NCBI GenBank assembly: GCA_016218825.1
Contig: JACRCV010000091.1
Coordinates: 175,181-239,180, forward strand
Length of the DNA: 64,000 nt
DNA from: Deltaproteobacteria bacterium
GTDB taxonomy: Bacteria; Myxococcota; XYA12-FULL-58-9
Direction of reading: 5' to 3'
Shown here: one piece after another, positions 1 through 9,167 of the stretch
Position numbering within the stretch: the stretch's first letter is position 1
Layout: every line of letters begins with the position of its first letter
The notes under the pieces: generated by a model
Databases searched by the model: none
Seen by the model: the letters and a program-made list of their open reading frames with translations, nothing else
What the model was told of the DNA's origin: nothing
Translations under genes and position numbers: made by a program

Positions 1-3000
1 CGACGAGCGCCGCCAAGATCACGGCGTCGGCGCGCCGACTGCTGCGCATCGTCAGGTAGTCGCGATCCGACACCTCGGTCACGAACGCCGCCGTCGCCGC
101 GGTCTCGGTCACCCGGTTCTTCAAGAACCGCTTCAAGCTCGAGAGCTCCTTCACCGAGCCCCGGTCGCTCGCGAGCACCGGCAGCAAGAACCCCAGCGCC
201 TCGAGCGGCATCCCGGTCGGCCCGGCCTCGTTGAACACCGCGCGCCCCCGCGCCGCGCGCTCCTGCCCCATCAGGTGCAGGACGTAGAGCGCATACGCGG
301 TCACCGCCCGGCGCTCCGCGGGCCAATCCCAAGTCGCCACGTGACTCTCGATCTGATCGAGGTAGCGCGTGCCGCCGGCGAGGAGCGCCTCCGGCACCGC
401 AAAGCCTTTCTGCCGCGCCCGCCACAGCGCGTGGGTGACGTGGGTGGTGACGAAGGGCCAGGGATCGGAGTCGCGCCGCCACAGGCCGAAGCCGCCGTCG
501 TCCTGCTGCATCCCCTGGAGCTTCTTCACGTCCCGCCCCACCGCCGCCATCAGCTCAAAGAGCGGCGGCAGCGCATCCCCGGCAAACGCCGGCAAGACGT
601 CCTTGAGCGCCGCGATGCCCAAGATCCGCGACGCCAGCTGCTCCGAGCACTCAAAGCGATACGCCACCAGGCTGATGACCGCGTCGCTGAGCGCCGCCAC
701 CGCGGTCGCCGAGGTCTCGACGCTCAGTCCCCCGAAGTCGGGGACCACGTCCGCCGGCGCCCGCACCGGCTGGCGGACCGCGCCGGCATCGACCTCGCCA
801 TAGGCGGCGAATGCCTCGGTGGTCGCCGGGGTGTAGACCGGCAGCTCGACGGTCGCGGCGTCCACGAACGCCCCCGCGACCCCGACGACGTCGAAGCGGG
901 CGGTGCCCGGCAGCATCGCCGCCGCCGGCAGGCGCACCTCGCCGCGGTTCTTGGCCGCGACCTGCAGCCGCCGGCCGGCGCCGGCCAACAGCCGGGCGTT
1001 CTGGCCCCGCACCCCGACCTGCACTTCGAGCGGCCGCTCGGTCTGGTTCTGCACCACGACCCCGAGCTCGAACTGGTCGCCGAAGCTCAAGAAGCGCGGC
1101 GCCGCCGGGCGCACCATCAGCGGCAGGCGCGCGGTCAGCGTCGACTCCACCATGCCGAGCTCCCTGGCGCCCGCGGCAGCCACCGCCATGATTCGATAAC
1201 GGCTGAGATTGTCCGGGAGCTTCACCCGCACCTCGGCCCGACCGCCGGCGTCGGTCGCGACCTCGGGCGCGAACACCGCCAATGGGTCGAAGGCGGTCCG
1301 CACCTTGACCGCCTTGGTCTCGCCGCCGCCGTTCTTCTTGCCGGTGCCGAGCATCGCCATCGCCTTCATCGGCGCGCCCGTCGTCATGATGTCGCCGACG
1401 CTCCCGCCGCCGCCCATCGACCCGAGGATCCCGAGCGAGCGCACCCGGTCTGCCGCTGCGCCCTGCCCCGACCACGACGCCGCGGCATCCGCGAGCAGGA
1501 CGTGGGCGCGGCTGTGGAGATCTTGGGTGGCCGCGCCGCGCTCCGGGTAGAAGATCGCCATCGGATCGCGGAGCTCGTAGCCGGTGAGCGCCAGCACCGC
1601 CTCGTCCACCACCAGCACCGCGACCTCGGCGTTCGCGACCGGCCGGCGGCCGGCGTCCTCGACTCGCAGGTCAATCACGGTCTCCCCCCCGGGCTCGAGC
1701 TCCCGGGCACGCGGCGTGGCGGCGAGCGTCAGCCTCTGCGCGCTCGGCGGCACCCGAAGGTTCAGGCTGCCGGTCGCATAGGCCGGACGGCGAGCCCGAC
1801 TCGGATCCGCGCTGCGGTCGCCGTCTACCGGCGCGCTCCCCACCACGTCCACCTGGACGCGCACGTTCGGCACGAAGCCGTCGCGGATCGGCACCTCGAC
1901 GGTGGCGGTCGGCCCGCGCAGCTCGAAGGCCCGGGTCTCGAGGACGCCGTCCTTGCGGACGGTCAGCAGGCCCGCGGCGGGCGAGATCGGCGACTGCACC
2001 AGGATCGACACCGTGTCGCCGGGTCGCGGATCCGTGGCGCTCGGGATCAGCGTGACCTTCTCGGCCTCGAGGGTCTGCTTCGGCGGCAGCTTGCCGCCGC
2101 TGACCCAGATCTCGAGCTCGCTCTCGTTCGTGCGGCCGGCGTCGTCCGCGACCGTGGCGACGATGCGGTAGCGACCGCCGTCCGGGGTCTGAAACACGCA
2201 CGCGACCGGCGCCGGCGTCGAGGTGACGGCGCATTCTTGCGGGTGCTCCTCTTTCTCTTTCCACACCCCGTCGTCGTTGACCCAGGCGAGATGCAGCGCC
2301 CGCATCGCGACCGGGCGCGCGGCGAGCGCGTTGCCCTCGACATCGGTGACGACGGCCTTGACGCGGATCGGGGTGTGCAGATCGACGAACGGCCGGTCGG
2401 TCTGCAGGCCGACGTAGGTCAGCGCCGCGTGCACCAGCAGGGTGGTCGCGGCGCTCCAGGTCTGTCGGTTCACGTCGACGACGCTGGCGGTGAGCGCGAC
2501 GCTCTTGGCGCGGCGCGGCTCGACCCGGGTGAAGTCGAGCCCGAGGGTGTGTGCGCCGTCCGCCCCGGTCTGAGCGGCGAAGGTCTTGGCCTCGCCGCCG
2601 CCGCGGGACTCGCGCCGCACCCACCACGGGCGGTAGCTACCGAAGGTGAAGTCGCCGCGGTTCGGCGGCGTGAAATCGGCGTCGGCGCTCGTCGCGGTCC
2701 AGGTGACCTCGGCGAACGGCAACCCACCGCCGGCGTAGTACGACGCGGCGACGGTGGCGCTGGCCTTACGACCGATGACGTGCGGACCGGCGTCGGCCTT
2801 CACCGTCACCTCGAACTCCGGCCGACGAAACTCGGCGACCTCGAAGCGATGCGTCGTCGACGCGCCGTCGGTGTCGCCGCCGAGCGTCAGCTCGACGGTC
2901 GCCGGCCCGAGGCTCATGCGGTCGGAGAGCCTCAGCGCCAAATCGAAGCCCGCGAGCGCGTTCAAGCGCCGCTCCCCTTTTTGGACCGTGTTGCCCCGCG

Positions 3001-5224
3001 CGTCGACGAGCTTGAACGCCAGCGAGCGCCCCGCCAGCGCCGGCAGCTCCAGGTCGCCGGTCTCGTCGAAGCGCCGCTGGCGCAGCCAGCCTTTGAGGTG
3101 GACCTCTTCGTTCGGGCGATAGATGCCGCGGTCGTCGATCACGTACCACAGGAGCTCCGGCGTGATCTCCCGCCGCACCCAGCCGTTGCCCGACTCCCAC
3201 CACGAGGTGCTCTCCGGCAGGATCGCGACGTCGGTGCCGTCGGTCGCGACCAGGATCTCCCGCCGCCCCTCCTTGACCGCCACCCGTCCCCGCCGCCCCT
3301 TGGCGAGCCGTCGCTTCGCGCCGCTCTCCGGCTCGGTCGCGACCGGGAGCGGCAGGGTCCCGAGGCCGCCGGCGTCGGACACCACCGTCGCGCCCGCCTG
3401 CAGCAAGGTGAGCGTCGCCCCCGCGACCGGGGTGCCGTCGGCGAGCCGCGTCACCCAAGCCACCGCCTCGGCGTGGTCGACGAACGCCGCGAGCCCAAGG
3501 CCGGTGACCTGGATCCAGCTGCGGATCACCTTGCGGCTGTCGTGCGGCGGCGGCAAGTCGAGCTGCTCGACGACCGCGATCACCTGCCCGACCCCGTTGT
3601 CGAGCGCCGGCCGCAGATCGATCGAGGTCTCGACCATCTCGTCTGGCGCCGCGGCAACCTGCACCACCTGGTCGTAGACCTGCGCCCCGGGCATCCTCGG
3701 CGCACCGGCCCCCGAACCCTCCTCCATCGCCGCGGCGAAGGCGTAGAAGTCGGCGGCGGTCACCTTGTAGAGCCGCACCCTGAGCTTGCTGTGATTGACC
3801 GAGAACACCGAGTAGTGGCCGCGCCGCGCCGGATCGAGGACCACGAACCCCTCGCGCGCCGCCAGCAACTGCGGCCGGGCGGCGCCGACCTCGATCTCCC
3901 GGAGGTCGTCTTTGCCGAGGGTCTGGCCGAACTGATCCCTGATGTCCTTCGAGAGCTTGATCCGATAACGGGTGCGCGCCTTGGTGCGGCCTTCGAGGCG
4001 GAGCTGATTCCAGGCGACCGTGGCCTGCAGCGCCTCGACCGCGGGCTCGATCTCGACCAGGCGCGGCGCGAACCGCCCGGGGTCCAGCGGGTTGTTGAAT
4101 TCGATGTTGAACGGCCACTGCGGGCGGCACTCCGCGAACGACCAGCCGCAGCGCTGCCGCACCACCGCGAGCGGCGCGTAGGTCGAGAGCTCGAAGCGCG
4201 CCGCGCGGGTGGTCTTCTTCGGCCCCTCGAGCGACCCCAGCCCGGCCGCCACCGTGACCACGATCGTCGCCGCCGCCGGCAGCGCCTCGCCGGGCGTCAA
4301 GACCGCGAACCGGCCGACAACGGCCTCCTTGACGAGCGCCGCCAACTCCCGTCGGTCGGCGATCTCGCCGGCGCTCGCCGGACGGGGGGCGGCGAGCTTC
4401 TTCCCTTGCACCGTGAGCGAGGTCTGCGCCGCGACCGCGCGCGGATCCACCAGCTGGTCGAAGCCGAGGAAGATCAGAGAGTCGGTGCGCTGCGGCCCAC
4501 CCTCCGGATACCTGCGCACCAAGCGCGGCGCCGGGGTCTCGAAGCTGAAGCTCCTACCGACCGCCAGGACGCCGCCGACCGCGGAGCGCGTCCCGGCGGG
4601 AACGTCGAGCCGGTACTCGGTCGCCATCGGTAGGCGCTCGCCGGCCTCGAACAGCAGGGTCTTGGTGCCGACCCAACGCCAGGCGCCGCCGCTCGGCAGC
4701 GGTGTGAGCTGCACCGGCACCTCGCTCGCAACGAGCGCCGCCATCGAGGTCACCGCGACCATCGGCTGTGAGAACGTGATCGCGCACTGTGGCGCCACCG
4801 CCACCGCCCCGTCGGGCGCGACCCGCACGACCTCGAGCGCCCCGACCGTCGCCGCGGCGGGCGGCGTGACGGAGGACGGCGGCGGAAACGTCTCGGCGAC
4901 GAGCGCGCCGCTGGTCTCCGGGGGCAGCGAGCGCTCCCGGAACGCGAAGCTCTTGGTGGCCGGCGCTGGGGTCGCGGGCAGGCGGCCAAGGAGGCTCGCG
5001 GTCTCGGCGTCGCTCGTTGGCATCGCCGGCACCGCCGGCGGCGGTGCGAGCTCGAGCGGCACCGGGCTGCCTTCGGACAGCTCGATGTCGAGGCCGGGTG
5101 TCATGTCGCGCTCGCGGCTCGCGCTTGGCGTCGTGGCCGATGGCGGCGGCGTCGCGGCCGCGGGCTCGATGCAACCGGAGAGCAAGGCGAGGCCTGGAGC
5201 CAGGAGTCGCAGACGGGTTCGCAT
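1..5224 (-). CDS. Alpha-2-macroglobulin family lipoprotein (C-terminus beyond window)
   Basis: Bacterial alpha-2-macroglobulins are large periplasmic protease traps anchored by lipid to a membrane. The start at 5224 gives MRTRLRLLAPGLALLSGC, a type II signal peptide with the lipobox Cys at residue 18. About 1,741 codons are visible and the frame is still open at base 1, so the C-terminus is missing. A Pro/Ala-rich linker and an Ig-like N-terminal domain (about residues 115-230) come first, then macroglobulin-type beta domains. A Gly/Met-rich bait-like stretch (MKAMAMLGTGKKNGGG) is followed by the A2M segment (FDPLAVFAPEV). The thioester motif Cys-Ser-Glu-Gln is intact at 638-649 (about residue 1526), followed by a helical domain typical of the thioester region. 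Such genes are often paired with penicillin-binding protein PBP1C; none is visible here, so it may lie beyond the left edge. The family call is firm; substrate and partner are inferred. Confidence 0.93.
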   Translation of the reverse strand, partial: MRTRLRLLAPGLALLSGCIEPAAATPPPSATTPSASRERDMTPGLDIELSEGSPVPLELAPPPAVPAMPTSDAETASLLGRLPATPAPATKSFAFRERSLPPETSGALVAETFPPPSSVTPPAAATVGALEVVRVAPDGAVAVAPQCAITFSQPMVAVTSMAALVASEVPVQLTPLPSGGAWRWVGTKTLLFEAGERLPMATEYRLDVPAGTRSAVGGVLAVGRSFSFETPAPRLVRRYPEGGPQRTDSLIFLGFDQLVDPRAVAAQTSLTVQGKKLAAPRPASAGEIADRRELAALVKEAVVGRFAVLTPGEALPAAATIVVTVAAGLGSLEGPKKTTRAARFELSTYAPLAVVRQRCGWSFAECRPQWPFNIEFNNPLDPGRFAPRLVEIEPAVEALQATVAWNQLRLEGRTKARTRYRIKLSKDIRDQFGQTLGKDDLREIEVGAARPQLLAAREGFVVLDPARRGHYSVFSVNHSKLRVRLYKVTAADFYAFAAAMEEGSGAGAPRMPGAQVYDQVVQVAAAPDEMVETSIDLRPALDNGVGQVIAVVEQLDLPPPHDSRKVIRSWIQVTGLGLAAFVDHAEAVAWVTRLADGTPVAGATLTLLQAGATVVSDAGGLGTLPLPVATEPESGAKRRLAKGRRGRVAVKEGRREILVATDGTDVAILPESTSWWESGNGWVRREITPELLWYVIDDRGIYRPNEEVHLKGWLRQRRFDETGDLELPALAGRSLAFKLVDARGNTVQKGERRLNALAGFDLALRLSDRMSLGPATVELTLGGDTDGASTTHRFEVAEFRRPEFEVTVKADAGPHVIGRKASATVAASYYAGGGLPFAEVTWTATSADADFTPPNRGDFTFGSYRPWWVRRESRGGGEAKTFAAQTGADGAHTLGLDFTRVEPRRAKSVALTASVVDVNRQTWSAATTLLVHAALTYVGLQTDRPFVDLHTPIRVKAVVTDVEGNALAARPVAMRALHLAWVNDDGVWKEKEEHPQECAVTSTPAPVACVFQTPDGGRYRIVATVADDAGRTNESELEIWVSGGKLPPKQTLEAEKVTLIPSATDPRPGDTVSILVQSPISPAAGLLTVRKDGVLETRAFELRGPTATVEVPIRDGFVPNVRVQVDVVGSAPVDGDRSADPSRARRPAYATGSLNLRVPPSAQRLTLAATPRARELEPGGETVIDLRVEDAGRRPVANAEVAVLVVDEAVLALTGYELRDPMAIFYPERGAATQDLHSRAHVLLADAAASWSGQGAAADRVRSLGILGSMGGGGSVGDIMTTGAPMKAMAMLGTGKKNGGGETKAVKVRTAFDPLAVFAPEVATDAGGRAEVRVKLPDNLSRYRIMAVAAAGARELGMVESTLTARLPLMVRPAAPRFLSFGDQFELGVVVQNQTERPLEVQVGVRGQNARLLAGAGRRLQVAAKNRGEVRLPAAAMLPGTARFDVVGVAGAFVDAATVELPVYTPATTEAFAAYGEVDAGAVRQPVRAPADVVPDFGGLSVETSATAVAALSDAVISLVAYRFECSEQLASRILGIAALKDVLPAFAGDALPPLFELMAAVGRDVKKLQGMQQDDGGFGLWRRDSDPWPFVTTHVTHALWRARQKGFAVPEALLAGGTRYLDQIESHVATWDWPAERRAVTAYALYVLHLMGQERAARGRAVFNEAGPTGMPLEALGFLLPVLASDRGSVKELSSLKRFLKNRVTETAATAAFVTEVSDRDYLTMRSSRRADAVILAALV

Positions 5225-5328
5225 GGGCAGATCTCCTCGGGGCCGAGGCCAGACGCTACGCCAGATCGCGGACCGACGCCACGCGCGGCCTTGTCACGCC
5301 CGCGACCCTCACCGATGATGCCGCCGTC

Positions 5329-5919
5329 ATGCCCCACCGCCTGGACGCGCAGCTCGAATTCCTCGCCGAGATCGACAAGCTCAAGTCGATCCTGCGCCAG
5401 AACCTGGTCGGCGACCGGTCGCGCCGCGAGAACAGCGCCGAGCACTCCTGGCACCTCGGGGTCGTTGCCTGTTGCCTCGCCGAGTATGCGCAGGAGCCCG
5501 TCGACCTGCTCGTGGTCGTCAAGACCGTCCTGATCCACGACCTGGTCGAGATCGACGCCGGCGACACCTTCAGCTACGACCCGAGCCCGAAGGCGGCGAA
5601 GGTGGCGCGCGAGGCCGAAGCCGCCAACCGCCTGTTCGCCCTCCTCCCTGACGACCAGCGCCGCGAGTGGCGGGCGCTGTGGCAGGCCTTCGAAGACGGC
5701 AGCACCGCCGAGGGGCGCTTCGCGCGGGTCATCGATCGGCTCCAGCCCCTGATCCTGCACGACCTGACCGGCGGCCCGGTCTGGAAGGCCCACCAGGTCA
5801 AGCGCAGCCAGGTCGTCGCCCGCGTCGGTGTCATCGAGACCTGCGCGCCGGCGCTCTGGCCCTGGGTCGAGGCGCTCCTCGAGCGCGCCACCCGTGACGG
5901 CTGGCTCGTCGATGCTTAG
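5329..5919 (+). CDS. HD-domain hydrolase (YfbR/HDDC2-like 5'-nucleotidase family)
   Basis: A 196-residue soluble HD-superfamily phosphohydrolase. The metal-binding residues are visible: His in ENSAEHSWHLG near residue 35, the HD pair in VLIHDLVEIDAGDTF near residue 70, and a later conserved Asp in FARVIDRLQPLI. The length and the EHSWH...HDLVE...GD pattern match HD_3 proteins, which include 5'-deoxynucleotidase YfbR and human HDDC2. Those enzymes dephosphorylate (deoxy)nucleoside monophosphates; the substrate here is inferred. I chose ATG 5329 because homology begins there (MPHRLDAQLEFL); the open frame further upstream overlaps the divergent macroglobulin gene and looks non-coding. The gene stands alone, divergent from the macroglobulin gene across 104 bases. 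Confidence 0.85.
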   Translation: MPHRLDAQLEFLAEIDKLKSILRQNLVGDRSRRENSAEHSWHLGVVACCLAEYAQEPVDLLVVVKTVLIHDLVEIDAGDTFSYDPSPKAAKVAREAEAANRLFALLPDDQRREWRALWQAFEDGSTAEGRFARVIDRLQPLILHDLTGGPVWKAHQVKRSQVVARVGVIETCAPALWPWVEALLERATRDGWLVDA

Positions 5920-5989
5920 ATCATTCGCAGCCGTCGAAAACCGGCAACGGTCGCCGAATCCGGGGCGATAACGATCCGTTGGGAAGTAG

Positions 5990-7171
5990 GTGATCGCAGT
6001 GCAGCTCTCAGCAGCGGCGGGGAGGGAGCCCGTGGCCTTGGCCCCGGCGCCACCGATGACAGCGGACGACGGGGGCTATGCCCGCAAAGAATGGTTCGTC
6101 GCCGTCGACGGCATCGAGGTCGGCCCGCTGGACCTCGCCGAGGTCGAAACGCGCGTCCACGCCGGCGAGCTCGGCCCCGAGTCACTGGCCTGGCGCCCGG
6201 GGATGAGCGACTGGCAGCAGCTCACGAACGTCCCGGAGCTCGCGGCGCTGTCGACCCGATCGGCGCCGGCCCCGGCCAATCTGCCCCCGGTGCAGTGGCG
6301 CTCGGACAACGCCCTGAGCCTCTCCGACCTCGTGGCGCGCGAGCTCACCGACGACGCGCCGGCCGCCCCGCCAGAGTCCGCGGCACCCATCGCGAGCCAC
6401 CTCGGCCTGCCGGACCTGACGAGCCTCGGTTTTGGCGCCGGCCAGGCCGTCGACAGCGGTTGGGGGATCCCGTCGGCGAACGACGGTTGGGCGGTCCCGG
6501 TCGCCCTGTGGCCCCAGACCCGCTCTACCGCTCCAGCCGCGCAATCGGCCCCCACGCTCCTCATCGCCGGGCTCGGCCTCCTCATCGTCGTCTTGGGCGC
6601 CACCGTCGGCGTGCTCCTCGCAACCAGACGCGCACCACCGCCGGTCGTGGCGCCGCCACCCGCAGCCGCGGCGATGCCGGCGATGCCCCTCGTCGTCCCG
6701 ACCGCGGTCACTCCCACGCCACCCGCGCCGGACGCCAAACCAACGACACCGGCGACTGCGACCCCGACCCCTGCCGCCCCCGTCGCGACCCCGACCCCGA
6801 AGACCGGACCGCCGCGCCCCCGCAAAGCCGACGCACCGCGCGCCGCCGCCCGCGCCTCGGAAGAGGAAGACGAGGACTTGAGCCCGCAACAGATCTTCGC
6901 TGCGGTCAAGGCGAACGCCCAGAGCCTCGCGCCCTGCATCCGCGCCGCCCGCGCCGAGGGCGAGCTCCAGGCCGGTCCGCTGCGGCTCATCTTGGCGTGG
7001 ACCATCACCCCGGCCGGCAACACCCAGAACCAGCGCCTGACCGGGCCGAGCGAGCTCGTCGACACCACGATGGCCGGGTGCCTGGCCGCGAAGATGCGGC
7101 ACTGGACCTTCCCGCGCGCCTCAGAGCCGTCGACGGTCCGTAACTTCCCGCTGCCGCTGACCGTGCGCTAG
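5990..7171 (+). CDS. GYF-domain protein with AgmX/PglI-like C-terminal domain
   Basis: A protein of up to 393 residues with three parts. Near residues 20-85 is a GYF_2 (DUF4339-like) domain with the motifs EWFVAVDGIEVGPLDLAEV and LAWRPGMSDWQ. Near residues 185-210 is one hydrophobic membrane segment, followed by a Pro/Ala/Thr-rich linker. The C-terminal 100 residues (QQIFAAVKANAQSLAPCI ... MRHWTFPRA) resemble the AgmX/PglI C-terminal domain of myxobacterial gliding and TonB-like proteins. Cytoplasmic GYF and periplasmic C-terminal domain topology is inferred. The first start is GTG 5990, but GTG 6032 has a better Shine-Dalgarno (GGGGAGGGAG) and could be the true start. A role in envelope-spanning force or energy transfer is only suggested by the family. 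Confidence 0.8.
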   Translation: MIAVQLSAAAGREPVALAPAPPMTADDGGYARKEWFVAVDGIEVGPLDLAEVETRVHAGELGPESLAWRPGMSDWQQLTNVPELAALSTRSAPAPANLPPVQWRSDNALSLSDLVARELTDDAPAAPPESAAPIASHLGLPDLTSLGFGAGQAVDSGWGIPSANDGWAVPVALWPQTRSTAPAAQSAPTLLIAGLGLLIVVLGATVGVLLATRRAPPPVVAPPPAAAAMPAMPLVVPTAVTPTPPAPDAKPTTPATATPTPAAPVATPTPKTGPPRPRKADAPRAAARASEEEDEDLSPQQIFAAVKANAQSLAPCIRAARAEGELQAGPLRLILAWTITPAGNTQNQRLTGPSELVDTTMAGCLAAKMRHWTFPRASEPSTVRNFPLPLTVR

Positions 7172-7212
7172 CAACAGCGCGACCGCAACCGGCCACGCCG
7201 GCGCGCCTGGTC

Positions 7213-8505
7213 CTAGACCTCTGCCAGCGCTTTGGCGAGCGACGTGGTCGCGGCCCGGACCGCCGGCCAACCTGCGCCCAACACCGCAGCGGCGATCGCG
7301 GCGACGACGCCCACCGCATCGAGCCAACCCGGAATCGCGAAGAAGCTCTCCGGCTTGAACGGAAAATCCGGTAGCCAGCGCGTCGCCGCCCAATCGATGC
7401 CCGCTGCCCCGAGGTGCGCGGCCGCGACTCCGAACAGGCCACCGCAAGCGCCGAGGAGCGCCGCTTGCGCCAGCACGATCAACACCAGGTCGACCTTCCG
7501 CGCCCCGACCGCGCGTAGCACCGCGAGCTCGCGGCGCCGCTCCGAGAGCGAGGCGAAGAAGCTGTGGGCGATGTTCATCGCGGCGAGCGCCAGCACCAAC
7601 AACCCCACCAGGCTCGCGAGCAGAGTCAGCGCGGTGAGGATGTCGCTGGTGCGCGCCGCGGTCTCGTCCACCGCCAGGCCCATCGCCCGCACCGCCGCCG
7701 TGATCTGGGGCACGGCCGCGGGCGTGCGCGCCGCGACCAGGATCGAGGCGTAGGTCTCCGCGCCGCCGTCGGCGTCGCCGTAGGTGGCGAGCAGCCGCCG
7801 GGCGGTCTCGAGCGGCACCGTGATCCCGAAGCGCATCGCGAAGCGCGACACCCCGACGATGCGACCCCGCTCGACCCCGGTGTGCTTGGCGCCGCGGCTG
7901 CCGAGCATCAACGAGCGCCCGAACACCAGCTCGAACTCGAAGCCCTTGAGCGTCTGGGTGCCGAGCCTCGGGGTGCCGAGCGCCGGCGCCACCGAGCCGT
8001 TGTAGACCTCGAGGAGCTGGTCGGAGACCACCACCGGCACCACCCCGGGCAGGTCGGCGAACTCGGGCCCGACCTCGGGGACCACGAGCTCGGTGGGCAG
8101 CGCGGTCATGAACAGATCGGTGTAGAGGTCGCGGCCGAACACCCGCGCCCCGCCGCGGGCGCCCATCGGCAGCTTGACCTCGAGCTTGGGGTAGGCGGCG
8201 CCGACGCCGGCCATCGCTTGCAGCCGGGCCAGGGTCTCGGCGTTCAGCACCGGCGCGCCGAACAGCGATCCGGTACCGACGCTGAACAGACCGAGATCGA
8301 CGGTGCGCGGCACGACCTCGATGGTGTCGACCGGGAGGCGCCGCACCACCCCCTTCAAGATCGCGTCTTGCGCCCCGAGGCCCAGACCGACGATGATCAC
8401 CAGCACCGTGACCCCGAGCCCGATGCCGGCGGCGGAGATCGTGGCGCGACCGCGCGCCGCGACCAGATCCCGCCCCGCGAGCGCCAACGAGCCGGCGAGC
8501 CTCAT
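7213..8505 (-). CDS. ABC transporter permease, FtsX/MacB/LolC-like
   Basis: A 430-residue integral membrane permease of the FtsX-like family. There is one N-terminal transmembrane helix (ISAAGIGLGVTVLVIIVGLG), then a large extracytoplasmic domain of about 230 residues, then three C-terminal helices, the MacB/LolCDE layout. ATG 8505 overlaps the stop of the ATPase gene by four bases (ATGA), which fixes the start and indicates translational coupling. With the upstream ATPase and lipoprotein it forms a three-gene operon. By family these pumps move lipoproteins, peptides or antibiotics out of the inner membrane, or regulate cell-wall enzymes. The substrate cannot be told from the sequence; the lipoprotein in the operon is a candidate partner. 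Confidence 0.9.
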   Translation of the reverse strand: MRLAGSLALAGRDLVAARGRATISAAGIGLGVTVLVIIVGLGLGAQDAILKGVVRRLPVDTIEVVPRTVDLGLFSVGTGSLFGAPVLNAETLARLQAMAGVGAAYPKLEVKLPMGARGGARVFGRDLYTDLFMTALPTELVVPEVGPEFADLPGVVPVVVSDQLLEVYNGSVAPALGTPRLGTQTLKGFEFELVFGRSLMLGSRGAKHTGVERGRIVGVSRFAMRFGITVPLETARRLLATYGDADGGAETYASILVAARTPAAVPQITAAVRAMGLAVDETAARTSDILTALTLLASLVGLLVLALAAMNIAHSFFASLSERRRELAVLRAVGARKVDLVLIVLAQAALLGACGGLFGVAAAHLGAAGIDWAATRWLPDFPFKPESFFAIPGWLDAVGVVAAIAAAVLGAGWPAVRAATTSLAKALAEV

Positions 8506-9167
8506 CGCAGCCTGCCCCCCAGCAACCGGATGGTGCGATGCGCGGTGTGGGCGATGGCGTCGTCGTGGGTCGCGACCAACAGCGCCACGCCCTCGGCGGT
8601 CAGGCGGTTGAAGAGGTCCAAGATCTCCGAGGCGGTCTCGCGATCGAGGTTGCCGGTCGGCTCGTCGCACAACACGACCTTGGGCCGGGAGTAGAGCGCC
8701 CGAGCGATCGCCACCCGCTGCCGCTCGCCCCCGGAGAGCGTCGCCGGACGGCGCCGGACCTTGTCACCGAGGCCGAGCTCCTCGAGGATGCGCACCGCGC
8801 GTGCCGGCTCCGCGCCGTTCGCGCCGAAGCGCGCCGGCAGCAGCACGTTGTCCAAAGCGCTCAGGTGACCGAGGAGGTTATAGCTCTGGAACACGAACCC
8901 GAGCGTGCCGTTGCGCAGCGCGGCGAGCTCGCGGTCCGAGAGGCCCTCGAGCGCGGTGCCTGCCACGCGCACGCTGCCTTGGTAGTCCGCGTCCAGACCC
9001 CCGAGGATGTGCAACAACGTGCTCTTGCCGCAACCGGAAGGCCCGAGGAGCGCCAGCCGCTCGCCGGCCTCGATCGTCAGGCTGACGTCGTGCAGAATCG
9101 TCGCCTCCCGGTCTCCGTCCCAAACCGAGCGCGTGACGCCGCGCGCCTCGAGCAGCGGCTCGCTCAC
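8502..9167 (-). CDS. ABC transporter ATP-binding protein (LolD/MacB type)
   Basis: A 221-residue ATPase. Walker A is GPSGCGKSTLL near residue 40, the Q-loop lies in FVFQSYNLL, the signature is LSGGERQRVAIARAL, Walker B is VVLCDEPTGNLD, and the H-loop is LLVATHDD. This is the normal complete set for a cytoplasmic ABC subunit of the LolD/MacB/FtsE group. The start is a GTG at 9167 that overlaps the stop of the upstream lipoprotein gene (GTGA), and its own stop overlaps the permease start (ATGA), so all three genes are translationally coupled. Confidence 0.94.
   Translation of the reverse strand: MSEPLLEARGVTRSVWDGDREATILHDVSLTIEAGERLALLGPSGCGKSTLLHILGGLDADYQGSVRVAGTALEGLSDRELAALRNGTLGFVFQSYNLLGHLSALDNVLLPARFGANGAEPARAVRILEELGLGDKVRRRPATLSGGERQRVAIARALYSRPKVVLCDEPTGNLDRETASEILDLFNRLTAEGVALLVATHDDAIAHTAHRTIRLLGGRLR

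Noticed and set aside
275..4633. Very long plus-strand open frame opposite the alpha-2-macroglobulin gene
   Set aside because: It is extremely Arg/His-rich without any domain. The minus strand encodes a recognisable macroglobulin with thioester motif; the plus frame is an artefact of GC-rich codons.
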